A stretch of 43,663 nt of DNA, taken from NCBI RefSeq assembly GCF_047807365.1, contig NZ_JBLOUI010000020.1:1-43663 (forward strand), given 5' to 3'. Position 1 is the stretch's first letter. The number at the start of each line of letters is the position of its first letter. The translations under genes and the position numbers were made by a program. Under the pieces are notes generated by a model. The model made no database searches, was not told where the DNA came from, and saw nothing but the letters and a program-made list of their open reading frames with translations. Origin of the DNA: Peptacetobacter sp900539645. GTDB taxonomy: Bacteria; Bacillota; Clostridia; Peptostreptococcales; Peptostreptococcaceae. Shown here in pieces: positions 24,387-33,850 of the stretch.

Positions 24387-24815
24387 CTATTTTACATCTA
24401 CAATTCTTAATGCGTGAGATTCGCATGCCTCCACGCATGCAGGTAATAGTCCAGCTTTTACTCTATCATTACATCCATCGCATTTTACTAATTTTTCGTT
24501 TGTAAATTTAGGTATATCAAACGGACATACAAACGAACAAATCTGGCATCCTATACAATTTTCCTCATGAGTAATTACAAAACCTGTTTCTGGATCTACA
24601 GAAAGTGCACCATGAGAGCAGTTGTTAAGACAAGTTGGATCCTCGCAATGTCTACAAGCATCTGTAATAAGTCTAAAAGTATTTGTAACAGGATTTTCAA
24701 TCCTTCTCATCTTTCTGCAGCTTAAACCGCCTTTATCCGAATGAACATTTGCACAAGCTGCATGACATTTGAAGCAACCATTACAAAGGTCCATATTATA
24801 AACAATCTTTTTCAA
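24387..24815 (-). CDS. 4x[4Fe-4S] ferredoxin-type electron transfer subunit (HycB/CooF-like)
   Basis: A 142-residue iron-sulfur protein with cysteine clusters for four [4Fe-4S] centres: CNGCFKCHAAC near the N-terminus, CRHCEDPTCLNNC, CIGCQICSFVCPF and a final CDGC with downstream C and C. This is the layout of HycB, CooF, HydN and DMSO-reductase-type electron transfer subunits. The start is TTG at 24815, eight bases after GGGGGAGG on the minus strand; an upstream reading has no such site. No catalytic partner (hydrogenase, formate or CO dehydrogenase) lies nearby, so its redox partners are unknown. It might serve the hydrogenase matured by HydEFG, but that is speculation. Confidence 0.85.
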   Translation of the reverse strand: MKKIVYNMDLCNGCFKCHAACANVHSDKGGLSCRKMRRIENPVTNTFRLITDACRHCEDPTCLNNCSHGALSVDPETGFVITHEENCIGCQICSFVCPFDIPKFTNEKLVKCDGCNDRVKAGLLPACVEACESHALRIVDVK

Positions 24816-24944
24816 AAATAAAACCTCCCCCAAAAAAATTCTGTCACGAAAAAAATAATACGATTTAATTTTACACGAAAGAAAGAATGTTTTCAATTAC
24901 ATTTGAAGGATAGAGTTATACTGCGTAACTTTTAAAAAATATGG

Positions 24945-25022
24945 TATAATAAAACAATGAGACAAAATTTTAGACAAATGAACGATGGAAATTATTTGAT
25001 AAAAAGAAAAAGAAAAAAGTAA
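24945..25022 (+). other. Possible leaderless 21-residue basic peptide upstream of mutS
   Basis: A TATAAT (24945-24950) lies seven bases before an ATG (24957) that opens a 21-codon frame reading MRQNFRQMNDGNYLIKRKRK plus one lysine, then TAA. The ATG would be about the first base of the message, so translation would have to be leaderless. It ends 35 bases before mutS. It may be a leader peptide or chance; no -35 match is convincing. Confidence 0.2.
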
Positions 25023-25057
25023 TTGATTTTAATAATAATTTGAAATGGAGGAATAAG

Positions 25058-27994
25058 ATGGAAGTAGATAGAAAAAAACTTACGCCCATGATGAAACAGT
25101 ATATGGAAACGAAAGATAGATATAAAGATTGTATACTATTTTACAGATTAGGCGACTTTTATGAAATGTTCTTTGACGATGCGATAGTCGCTTCAAAGAC
25201 ACTAGAAATAGCACTTACAGGAAAAGCTTGTGGATTAGAAGAAAGAGCTCCAATGTGTGGGGTACCTTTTCATTCTGCCAATTCATATATATCAAAATTA
25301 GTCGAAAACGGATACAAAGTTGCAATAGGTGAACAGCTAGAGGATCCAGCTAAAGCAAAAGGAATAGTAAAGAGAGATGTTATAAGGGTTATAACTCCGG
25401 GGACAGTTCTTGACGGATCACTTTTAGAAAACAAGAAAAACAACTACCTAATGTCTATATACAGAAACAAAAATATGATCGGGTTATCATATGTAGACAT
25501 AAGTACAGGAGAATTAAATGCGACTTATCTAAACGAGGATAAAATAGTTGAAGAAATAGCAAAGGTAAATCCTTCTGAGATAATATTAAACGACCCTTCA
25601 TTTATTGATAAGATAAGAGATATTGCAACAGTTGGAAATATATACATAAATGAAAGCTTTGACGATGATATGGAAGATGAGTCAATAATATTTGATTACT
25701 TCCCAAGTGAATATATAGAAACATTGGATTTAGATAACGACGGACTTATAAAGAAAAGTATAGCTATAATCCTAAACTATATATATTCTACTCAGAAGCA
25801 GATAACGTCTAATATGAGCTCTATAAACGTGTACAACTCATCAGAATATATGGTACTTGATATGTTCACAAGAACAAATCTTGAGCTTACACAGACTATA
25901 AGAGGTGGAAAGAAAAAAGGATCACTGCTTCATGTATTAGACAGAACATCTACTTCAATGGGTGGTAGACTTCTTAGAAAATACGTAGAACAACCACTTA
26001 TAAACAAAGAAAAAATAGAGTACAGATTAAACATAATAGAAGAAATAAACGACAATTATATTCTAAAAGAAGACTTAATTGAAACACTAAAGAAAATTTA
26101 CGATATAGAGAGAATCTGTGGGAAAATAGCATTTGAAAAAGTTACTCCTAAGGAATTAATCAACTTAAAACACTCTATAGAAAAATTACCTCTATTAAAA
26201 GATACAGTTGAAAACTCAAACTGTGTAATCCTAAAAGAGTACATAGATGGAATGGACACATTAGAGGATATTTATGAATTAATAGAGGATTCTATAAAAG
26301 AGGAGCCTGCGATTACAATAAAGGACGGAAATATAATAAAAACAGGCTATAACAAGGAGCTTGACGAGCTTAGAGATATTTCTAAAAATGGAGCAAATAT
26401 AATAAAAGATATAGAAGCTAAGGAAAAAGAAAGAACTGGGGTTAAATCATTAAAAATAGGATTTAATAAAGTTTTTGGATATTATATAGAAATTACTAAA
26501 GCTAATTTATCTCAGGCAAATATTGATGAAAGTTATATAAGAAAGCAAACACTTAGCAATGCAGAGAGATTTATCACTCCAGAGCTAAAAGAAATAGAAG
26601 AAAAAATTCTAAATGCTGAAGAAAAAATAAAAGCTATAGAATATGAAATCTTTACAGAAATTAGAAGTGCTGTTTATAGAAATATAAATAGAATACAGGA
26701 AGTTGCTCATATTGTTGCAAATGTCGACGTATATGCAGCACTTGCAGAAACAGCTTCACAAAATGGATATGTAAAACCAAATATAAACAACGAAAATAGA
26801 TTAGAGATAAAAAATGGTAGACATCCAGTTGTAGAAAATATCGTCGGAATAGAAAACTTTGTTCCAAATGATACGTATTTAAAAACTGGAGAAAATACTA
26901 TAAACATAATCACAGGTCCAAATATGTCAGGTAAATCTACATATATGCGACAAACTGCGATAATTGCACTTATGGCTCACATAGGTTCATTTGTCCCAGC
27001 AGAATATGCTGATATTCCAATAATGGATAGAATATTTACAAGAGTTGGAGCGAGCGACGACTTATCTCAGGGACAGTCTACATTTATGGTTGAGATGAAT
27101 GAAGTTTCAATGATTTTAAAAAATGCTACAGACAAGAGTTTAGTTATACTTGATGAAATAGGTCGTGGAACTAGTACTTACGACGGAATAAGTTTAGCTT
27201 GGTCTATAGTTGAGTACATTCAGAAAAATATAAAATGTAAGACATTATTTGCAACTCATTACCACGAGCTTACAGACCTTGAAGATGAGTTTGATGAAGT
27301 TAAGAACTATTCTATAGGTGTTAAAGAAGATGGGAATGATGTAATATTTCTTAGAAAAATAATTCCTCAGGCAGCAGATAAAAGTTATGGTATATATGTT
27401 GCTAAGCTGGCAAAACTTCCAGATGAGGTTATAAACAGATCTTCTGAGATACTTTCTGATTTAGAAAAGAACCACGTAAGCAATATGAGTGTATTAAATG
27501 CATTATCTTCTGATAGAGAAAACAGTAAAATTGTACAAAATGTTGTACATATAAACGATAGAGTTGCTGAAAAATCAGCTTATGATAATGAAGATTTAAA
27601 ACTAGAAATAGGCAATCTGAAAACAGAAAACAGTAGTTTAAAAAATTATAACGATAACTTAAACGATAAAAACAAAAAACTTGAAAGCTCAAATATAAAA
27701 TTAAACGAAGCAAGAAAAGAATTAGAATTAAAAAATAATGAGATAAACAATAGAAATAAAGAACTTGAAGAAAAGATAGATTCGCTTTCTAAACAATTAA
27801 AAGAAAAACAGTCTAAAAAGAGCAAAAAAGTGGAATACAGTACTTCAGGAGTTCAGATTTCATTTGGAAGTATGGAAAAGAGTAAATTAGAGGAAGAGGT
27901 ACTATCTCTAAATCTGATGAATATGACTCCACTTGATGCTATGAACAAAATATTCGAGCTTCAGAAAATAGCTCAGGAAGAAAGCTCAAAATAA
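25058..27994 (+). CDS. mutS: DNA mismatch repair protein MutS with coiled-coil insertion
   Basis: MutS detects mismatched bases and, with MutL, starts repair. The mismatch-reading Phe-X-Glu motif is F34-Y-E36 (GDFYEMF). The ATPase domain has Walker A GPNMSGKST (620-628), then STFMVEMNE, VILDEIGRGTSTYDG and FATHYHEL. The 978-residue length is above the usual 850-900. The excess is a Lys/Glu/Asn-rich coiled coil at about 843-922 (for example LKNYNDNLNDKNKKLESSN), placed between the ATPase domain and the conserved C-terminal LNLMNMTPLDAMNKIFELQ. I chose the ATG at 25058, after GGAGGA. It is the first gene of the mutS-mutL-miaA-hfq run. Confidence 0.95.
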   Translation: MEVDRKKLTPMMKQYMETKDRYKDCILFYRLGDFYEMFFDDAIVASKTLEIALTGKACGLEERAPMCGVPFHSANSYISKLVENGYKVAIGEQLEDPAKAKGIVKRDVIRVITPGTVLDGSLLENKKNNYLMSIYRNKNMIGLSYVDISTGELNATYLNEDKIVEEIAKVNPSEIILNDPSFIDKIRDIATVGNIYINESFDDDMEDESIIFDYFPSEYIETLDLDNDGLIKKSIAIILNYIYSTQKQITSNMSSINVYNSSEYMVLDMFTRTNLELTQTIRGGKKKGSLLHVLDRTSTSMGGRLLRKYVEQPLINKEKIEYRLNIIEEINDNYILKEDLIETLKKIYDIERICGKIAFEKVTPKELINLKHSIEKLPLLKDTVENSNCVILKEYIDGMDTLEDIYELIEDSIKEEPAITIKDGNIIKTGYNKELDELRDISKNGANIIKDIEAKEKERTGVKSLKIGFNKVFGYYIEITKANLSQANIDESYIRKQTLSNAERFITPELKEIEEKILNAEEKIKAIEYEIFTEIRSAVYRNINRIQEVAHIVANVDVYAALAETASQNGYVKPNINNENRLEIKNGRHPVVENIVGIENFVPNDTYLKTGENTINIITGPNMSGKSTYMRQTAIIALMAHIGSFVPAEYADIPIMDRIFTRVGASDDLSQGQSTFMVEMNEVSMILKNATDKSLVILDEIGRGTSTYDGISLAWSIVEYIQKNIKCKTLFATHYHELTDLEDEFDEVKNYSIGVKEDGNDVIFLRKIIPQAADKSYGIYVAKLAKLPDEVINRSSEILSDLEKNHVSNMSVLNALSSDRENSKIVQNVVHINDRVAEKSAYDNEDLKLEIGNLKTENSSLKNYNDNLNDKNKKLESSNIKLNEARKELELKNNEINNRNKELEEKIDSLSKQLKEKQSKKSKKVEYSTSGVQISFGSMEKSKLEEEVLSLNLMNMTPLDAMNKIFELQKIAQEESSK

Positions 27995-28012
27995 ATTGTT
28001 AGGAGGATTATT

Positions 28013-30073
28013 ATGAAAAATAGAATAAACCTGCTAGACGAAATAACTATAAACAAAATTGCAGCTGGAGAAGTTGTTGAAAGACCATCATCTATAGTGA
28101 AGGAATTGGTTGAAAACTCAATAGATGCTGGTGCTGATAGGATAATAATTGAGGTTGAAAACGGTGGAAAGTCACTTATAAAAATAACAGACAACGGATG
28201 TGGAATTCCTTCAAGTGAGGTTAAAAAGTGCTTTTTAAGACATGCAACTAGTAAAATAGACAAAATAGACGACTTGTTTAATCTATTTACGCTTGGATTT
28301 AGAGGAGAGGCACTTGCTTCTATCTGTGCAGTGTCAAAGCTTGAAATGACTACAAAATTTGAGGATGAAGCTGTTGGAACAAAAATCACTCTAGTTGGTG
28401 GAAATATAGAAGCAAAAGAAGCTGTTGGTGCAAATACTGGAACATCTATCGTGATTAAAGATTTATTCTTTAATACTCCAGCGAGAAAAAAATTCCTAAA
28501 AACAGACCATGCTGAGCTTATGAATATCACAGACATTGTGAACAAGCTTGCGATAGGATATCCAAATGTAAAATTTAGATACCTTAATGCAGGAAAACTA
28601 ATGGTCAACACTCCAGGAGATGGAAAACTAGTAAGTGCTGTTAGAAGCATATATAGCAGAGAAGTTTCTGAAAACTTGATTGAAATAAACTATGATTGCA
28701 GCCTTTTCAAAATAGATGGATACATAGGAAATAACAATATATACCGCTCAAACAGAAATCTACAGCATGTATATATAAATGGAAGATTTGTAAAAAGCAA
28801 GATAATTTACGATGCGATTGCAAATGCGTATAAATCTATAATTCCTATAAATAAGCACGCAGTTTGTTTCATAAACTTGTACCTTGATCCACAGAAGGTG
28901 GATGTAAACATACACCCAGGCAAGATTGAGGTTAAGTTTGAAAAGGAAAACGAGATAAAATTAGAAATAATGGAATATATTAGGGCAAAACTGCTTAAAC
29001 AAAGCCTTATTGGTAAGTATGAAACATTTGACAGAGTTCCTAAGGATAGGGCAGTAAAACAAGACTTTAGCGGTAATGCATTTAAAAATCAGGATTTTGG
29101 AAATACTACGACTAATTTTAGTGAAACAAATACAAAACTTGACGATAAAAATATTAAACCGATAGACTTATCTGATGAGGTAGATGTAAATTCATTTATT
29201 AAGTTAGATGATTTTGAGGAGAAAAAGAAAAAAGAAATAAAAAATAAATCTAATGCAACAAAGAATAGTTCATTTAAAAACTATGATAATAAAACAAATA
29301 AAAGAGAAAGCTATTCTAGTGGGTTTAGTAGTTATAACAGCGATGTGGATAACTATAAAAACAACTACAGTAGTGCTGTAAAAATAGAGGATAATGATAA
29401 AATATCTGAAACTGAATCACAGATGGCATTCACAGCAGATGGTGCAATACTTGATTCAGAAAAGAGAGACGAAATAGAGAAAAAAGAAGCTGGATTCTCT
29501 CTTAAATATTATAAAGTTGTTGGAGTAGTATTTGATACATATATAGTACTTCAAAAGGGAGAATCTATGTATCTAATGGACCAGCACGCAGCACATGAGA
29601 GAGTTCTGTTTGAAAGATATATGAACGCATTCCACAAAAGAGAAGTACACATGCAGATGTTATTAGATCCAATTGTGTTAGAGCTATCAAGCGTGGATAT
29701 GCTACAAGTTGAAAAAAACTTAGATATATTTAGAAACTTTGGATTTGAAGTAGAAATATTTGGGATGAATAATATCCTGATAAGAGGTGTACCTAACCTA
29801 TTTGGAACTCCGCAATCGGAAAAATTCATCTTAGAATTGATAGACAACATAGATAAAATATCAAATAACTACGATTTAAAAGATGATAGATTTGCGATAA
29901 TGGCTTGTAAATCGGCGATTAAAGCAAACGATAGAATTCAAAATATAGAAATAGAATCTCTATTTAGACAACTTGAAAAATGTGAAAATCCATACACTTG
30001 CCCACATGGAAGACCTACAATGGTAGAAATTTCTAAAGTTGAAATAGAAAAGATGTTTAAAAGAATAATGTAG
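28013..30073 (+). CDS. mutL: DNA mismatch repair endonuclease MutL
   Basis: MutL links MutS to strand excision. The N-terminal GHKL ATPase shows ELVENSIDAGA (about 31-41), DNGCGI and GFRGEAL (95-101). The C-terminal domain holds the nicking motif DQHAAHERVLFE at 523-534, as well as ACKSAIKAND and CPHGRPT, so this is the endonuclease type found in bacteria without MutH. A low-complexity Asn/Lys/Ser-rich linker (about 340-470) joins the domains and makes the protein 686 residues long. AGGAGGA precedes the ATG, 19 bases after mutS, so the genes are co-transcribed. Confidence 0.96.
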   Translation: MKNRINLLDEITINKIAAGEVVERPSSIVKELVENSIDAGADRIIIEVENGGKSLIKITDNGCGIPSSEVKKCFLRHATSKIDKIDDLFNLFTLGFRGEALASICAVSKLEMTTKFEDEAVGTKITLVGGNIEAKEAVGANTGTSIVIKDLFFNTPARKKFLKTDHAELMNITDIVNKLAIGYPNVKFRYLNAGKLMVNTPGDGKLVSAVRSIYSREVSENLIEINYDCSLFKIDGYIGNNNIYRSNRNLQHVYINGRFVKSKIIYDAIANAYKSIIPINKHAVCFINLYLDPQKVDVNIHPGKIEVKFEKENEIKLEIMEYIRAKLLKQSLIGKYETFDRVPKDRAVKQDFSGNAFKNQDFGNTTTNFSETNTKLDDKNIKPIDLSDEVDVNSFIKLDDFEEKKKKEIKNKSNATKNSSFKNYDNKTNKRESYSSGFSSYNSDVDNYKNNYSSAVKIEDNDKISETESQMAFTADGAILDSEKRDEIEKKEAGFSLKYYKVVGVVFDTYIVLQKGESMYLMDQHAAHERVLFERYMNAFHKREVHMQMLLDPIVLELSSVDMLQVEKNLDIFRNFGFEVEIFGMNNILIRGVPNLFGTPQSEKFILELIDNIDKISNNYDLKDDRFAIMACKSAIKANDRIQNIEIESLFRQLEKCENPYTCPHGRPTMVEISKVEIEKMFKRIM

Positions 30074-30096
30074 AAAAATAAGAAGGGAGGGGTATT

Positions 30097-31026
30097 ATGA
30101 CAACACCACTAATAATCCTTACTGGACCTACTGCAGTTGGAAAGACAGATCTTTCAATACAGCTTGCAAAGGCAGTTGATGCAGAAATCGTATCTGCAGA
30201 CTCAATGCAGATATACAAATATATGGACATAGGTAGTGCAAAAGTAACTGAAGAAGAAATGCAGGGAGTGAAGCACTATCTAGTAGATGAAATAGAGCCA
30301 GATATGCCTTTTTCTGTATCTGAATACAAAAGAATGGCAGAAGAATACATAGATGAAATTTCTAGTAGAGGAAAAAATGTAATAGTCACTGGAGGAACAG
30401 GACTTTATTTAAACTCTTTAATATACGATATGGACTTTGGAAAATCTGACGCAAATCAGGAACTAAGAGAAGAATTAAACAAAGAACTTGAAGAAAATGG
30501 ACCTGCGTATATGTACGAAAAACTAGTTTCATTAGATAAAGAAGCTGCTGAAAGAATTCATCCAAACAACACAAAAAGAGTTATAAGAGCAATAGAAGTT
30601 GCTATGAGTGGAGAAAAGATGAATGACTTCTCAAAAGATTTAAGATACAATAAAAAGTATAGACCAATTATAATAGTTTTAAATAGAGATAGACAGGCAT
30701 TATATGATAGAATAAATCTAAGAGTTGATATAATGCTAAAAAATGGTTTAATTGAAGAAGTTAAAGGACTTCTTGAAAAAGGATACACAAAAGATATGAT
30801 TTCTATGCAGGGAATCGGATACAAAGAAATTATAAAATACTTCGATGGAGAGTACACTCTTGACGAAGCTATAGAAATAATAAAAAGAGATTCTAGACGT
30901 TATGCAAAAAGACAGCTAACTTGGTTTAGAAGATACGAAGATGCAAAATGGTTTGAAATTGATAAATTTGATTCAGCCGAAGAATTAAAAGATGCAGTTG
31001 TTTCTTATGTCAAAGAAATGCTTTAG
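30097..31026 (+). CDS. miaA: tRNA dimethylallyltransferase MiaA
   Basis: MiaA adds a dimethylallyl group to A37 of tRNAs that read UNN codons, which supports correct decoding. The 309-residue length is normal. The P-loop is GPTAVGKTD (10-18). Other marks are SADSMQIYKYMDIGSAK, GGTGLYL, the GIGYKEI region and the C-terminal KRQLTWFRR. GGGAGGGG precedes the ATG, and the gene begins 24 bases after mutL. It is followed by hfq, the usual Clostridia arrangement. Confidence 0.96.
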   Translation: MTTPLIILTGPTAVGKTDLSIQLAKAVDAEIVSADSMQIYKYMDIGSAKVTEEEMQGVKHYLVDEIEPDMPFSVSEYKRMAEEYIDEISSRGKNVIVTGGTGLYLNSLIYDMDFGKSDANQELREELNKELEENGPAYMYEKLVSLDKEAAERIHPNNTKRVIRAIEVAMSGEKMNDFSKDLRYNKKYRPIIIVLNRDRQALYDRINLRVDIMLKNGLIEEVKGLLEKGYTKDMISMQGIGYKEIIKYFDGEYTLDEAIEIIKRDSRRYAKRQLTWFRRYEDAKWFEIDKFDSAEELKDAVVSYVKEML

Positions 31027-31074
31027 TAAGAAAAAGTTTTGATTTTAAATAAATTATTTTAGGGGGATTAGAAA

Positions 31075-31302
31075 ATGAAAAATACAGTATTAAACTTACA
31101 GGATTTATTCTTAAATCAGGCGAGAAAAGAGAAAAAAACTGTTTTCATATATCTTGTTAATGGTGTAAAGGTCAAAGGAACTGTAAAAGGATTTGACAGC
31201 TATGTTATTCTATTAGAGGGAGAAGATAAGAAACAGAGCTTAATATACAAACACGCTGTATCTACTGTTCAGCCAGTAGATAATATAAGCATAATATACT
31301 AA
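31075..31302 (+). CDS. hfq: RNA chaperone Hfq
   Basis: Hfq is a hexameric Sm-like protein that binds small RNAs and A/U-rich tails. At 75 residues it is core-length without the long tail found in enterics. The Sm1 region reads QDLFLNQARKEKKTVFIYLVNGVK, and the Sm2 motif is KHAVST, a slight variant of the common YKHAIST form. GGGGGA precedes the ATG. It lies between miaA and a PLP enzyme gene, which is standard in Firmicutes. Its presence makes Hfq-dependent small RNAs possible in this genome. Confidence 0.95.
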   Translation: MKNTVLNLQDLFLNQARKEKKTVFIYLVNGVKVKGTVKGFDSYVILLEGEDKKQSLIYKHAVSTVQPVDNISIIY

Positions 31303-31326
31303 GATACAAAGAAAAAGGAGCAAGAA

Positions 31327-32619
31327 ATGTTAGATATTACAAGAGATTTTTTAAAAGAACACTACAATATAGACGATGAAATGATGAAATTCTCAGAAGA
31401 GGTTATGGAAGACATCAAATTTAAATTTGATGAGATCAAAGAAATAAGAGAATACAATCAGTATAAAGTATTAAGAGCTATGCAGGAAGCCAATTTAAGT
31501 GATAACCACTTCAACTGGACTACTGGATACGGATACAATGACCTAGGTAGAGAAAAAATAGAAGAAATATACGCAAAAGTATTCCATACAGAAGATGCAC
31601 TTGTTAGACCTATAATAGTTAATGGTACTCATGCTCTATCATTAACTGTTCAGGGGTTAGTAAGACCAGGAGATGAAATACTTTCTATAACATCAGCACC
31701 ATACGACACTCTTCAGGGAGTTATAGGTATAAGAGAAGAAAAAGGATGCCTAAAAGAATACGGTGTTACATACAGTCAGTTAGATTTTAGAGAAGATGGA
31801 AATATAGATATAGATGGTATAGAAGCTAAAATAAATGACAGAACTAAATTAGTTATGATACAGAGATCTAAAGGATATGAATGGAGAAAATCTTTATCAA
31901 TAGAAGATATAGAAGAAGCTGTTAAAGAAGTTAGAAGAGTTAAACCAGAAGTTATAATAATGGTTGATAACTGCTACGGTGAGTTCTTAGATACTAAAGA
32001 ACCAACAGATGTTGGGGTAGATATAATGGCTGGATCATTAATCAAAAACCCAGGAGGAGGACTTGCTTTAACTGGTGGATATATAGTTGGTAGACATGAT
32101 TTAGTTGAACAGATATCATATAGATTAACTTGTCCTGGTATAGGTAAAGAATGTGGTCTTACATTTGGAACTACAAGAAGTGTACTTCAGGGATTCTTCA
32201 TGGCTCCATATGTTGTATCTCAGGCTGTAATGGGTGCCATATTCTGCGCTAGAGCATTTGAAAAATTAGGATATAAAGTACTTCCAGCTTATGACGACTT
32301 AAGAAGTGATATAATCCAGTGTGTTCAGCTTGGAAGTCCAGAAGAAGTTGTTAGATTCTGTGAAGGTGTTCAGTATGCAGCTCCAGTTGATTCATTCGTT
32401 ACACCAGTTCCATGGGCAATGCCAGGGTACGAAGATGAGGTTATAATGGCTGCAGGAGCTTTTGTTCAGGGTTCTTCAATAGAATTAAGTGCTGATGCAC
32501 CAATAAGACCACCATACAATGTTTACTTCCAGGGTGGACTTACATTTGACCATTCTAAGATGGGTACATTAAAGGCTATAGAGAGAATAAAAGATCTACA
32601 TAGAGAACAGGGGAAATAA
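31327..32619 (+). CDS. Methionine gamma-lyase/aluminium-resistance family PLP enzyme (YnbB-like)
   Basis: A 430-residue fold-type I pyridoxal-phosphate enzyme related to cystathionine and methionine gamma-lyases, also annotated as aluminium resistance protein in Clostridium. Marks are NHFNWTTGYGYNDLGREKIEEI (substrate region), VNGTHALSLTVQGLVRPGDE, MVDNCYGEF and the PLP-lysine region SLIKNPGGGLALTGGYIVG. It follows hfq after 24 bases with AAGGAG and is the last gene of the mutS operon. The physiological substrate is not settled for this family. Confidence 0.88.
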   Translation: MLDITRDFLKEHYNIDDEMMKFSEEVMEDIKFKFDEIKEIREYNQYKVLRAMQEANLSDNHFNWTTGYGYNDLGREKIEEIYAKVFHTEDALVRPIIVNGTHALSLTVQGLVRPGDEILSITSAPYDTLQGVIGIREEKGCLKEYGVTYSQLDFREDGNIDIDGIEAKINDRTKLVMIQRSKGYEWRKSLSIEDIEEAVKEVRRVKPEVIIMVDNCYGEFLDTKEPTDVGVDIMAGSLIKNPGGGLALTGGYIVGRHDLVEQISYRLTCPGIGKECGLTFGTTRSVLQGFFMAPYVVSQAVMGAIFCARAFEKLGYKVLPAYDDLRSDIIQCVQLGSPEEVVRFCEGVQYAAPVDSFVTPVPWAMPGYEDEVIMAAGAFVQGSSIELSADAPIRPPYNVYFQGGLTFDHSKMGTLKAIERIKDLHREQGK

Positions 32620-32627
32620 GTAAAATA

Positions 32628-32667
32628 AGAGGTTGATGCAATTTTTTGCAAAAACCTCTTTTTTTAT
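32628..32667 (+). terminator. Terminator of the mutS operon
   Basis: AGAGGTT (32628-32634) pairs with AACCTCT (32653-32659), with inner TGCA/TGCA bases, and a long T-run follows. The surface-protein pseudogene begins immediately after it. Confidence 0.85.
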
Positions 32668-32670
32668 TTA

Positions 32671-33591
32671 TCTAAAAAGATAGAAAGTATATTAAAAGAT
32701 AAAGAAGTTGTTTAGGTTGGAGGTATGAATTTTAATGTAAGTTTTGATACACCAGTTAAGCCAGATGATAATAAACCAAATCCTGATGAACAGCAGAACC
32801 CCGATGAACAGAATCCAAGTGGAAAGAATACAGCTCCTGTATTAACATCAAGAAATAAAATATATGTTATAGATAATGGTGCTAAAATTGATTTTAATAG
32901 ATATGGAGTTAAAGCTTTAGATGCAGAAGATGGTGATATAACTAATAAAGTTGTGTTCACAAATTTACCTGACACAACAGTTTAGGGTGATTACAAATTC
33001 TTTGCAAAAGTTACGGATAAAGGTGGACTTACATCTACATTAGAATTAAAAGTTAGAGTTAGAGGTGCAGTGGCTGATTATGATGTTAATTCAGCATCAT
33101 ACCAGAGAAGATTGAATGCTGAATTTGATAGACTTTTACAGAAACATAGAGCAAATAGAAATCCAATTTCATTAGAAAGTAGAACTAGTGAATTAGCAAG
33201 ATTAAAAGCTAACCATATGGCTGATTTAGGTTATTGTGGACATACTTATGATGATAATCAGACAAAGCTTTATACGGATAGATGGAGAAAGGGCGACACT
33301 ATGGGATACAAACTTTGGGTTTGGGATATCTATCCAGATGTTCAGGGTGACGGCAAAGGTTCAATATGTCCTTTAGGTGAAAATGTGTATATGAGTTCTG
33401 GATATAGATTAAAACCAGAAGATTTAGCTAATCATATCTTCACATCATGGGTAGATTCTCCTATGCACAATGATGCTTTACTTTCTGAACAGGTGGATTA
33501 TTATGGATTTCATGTTACAAAAGCTAGTAATGGTAAGATTTATGCTGCTTATGATATTAGTGAGCTTGTTACTTGGAATACAATAAAATAA
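32671..33591 (+). pseudogene. Decayed CWB2-Ig-CAP surface protein gene
   Basis: A single reading frame from 32671 to 33591 is broken by TAG codons at 32713 and 32983. Before the first stop it reads SKKIESILKDKEVV, then VGGMN, the end of a CWB2 cell-wall-binding repeat (compare IQVGGMDKS in the next gene). A Pro/Asn/Asp/Gln-rich linker, an Ig-like domain (APVLTSRNKIYVIDNGAKID, ALDAEDGDITNKVVF, continuing GDYKFFAKVTDKGGLTS past the second stop) and a CAP/SCP domain (FDRLLQKHRANRN, KANHMADLGYCGHTY, GENVYMSSG) follow. The signal peptide and most CWB2 repeats are gone, with the deletion edge at the mutS-operon terminator. A fragment could start at 32725 or 33070, but export is impossible. Confidence 0.8.
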
Positions 33592-33660
33592 ATATAAATT
33601 AGTGATATAATATGAAATTTAAGAAAAAGGTAGTACAGTAACATTTGTAGCGTAAATAAG

Positions 33661-33680
33661 GGAGCAATTGCTCCTTTTTA
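33661..33680 (+). terminator. Terminator after the surface protein pseudogene
   Basis: GGAGCAATTGCTCC is a perfect palindrome followed by T. The remaining bases to 33850 are AT-rich and contain the promoter region of the intact surface protein gene. Confidence 0.6.
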
Positions 33681-33850
33681 TTTTGCAAATTATTCAAAAG
33701 AATTTAAATACTAATAATAATTGTTTTTATAGAAAAATTTTAATAAAATATTTGTTAGCAACTATTTACTAAAAAACTTAAATATGTTATTTTAAATATG
33801 GGATATTTTCCTAAAATTCTAAAAATTATTTCAAAAAAGGAGAGATATTT

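Noticed and set aside
27973..28650. A 225-codon open frame on the minus strand
   Set aside because: It lies antisense within mutS/mutL, its product is low-complexity Ser/Phe/Ile-rich, and it has no family resemblance. It is a shadow of the A-rich mutL coding strand.
32712..32975. An 87-codon minus-strand frame over the surface-protein pseudogene
   Set aside because: It mirrors the Asp/Asn/Pro-rich linker of the plus-strand gene, which has recognisable CWB2, Ig and CAP sequence.
32713..32985. TAG recoding (for example pyrrolysine) in the CWB2/CAP gene
   Set aside because: The frame also lacks its signal peptide and N-terminal repeats, there is an intact paralogue next door, and no pyl genes are seen. 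Decay is simpler.
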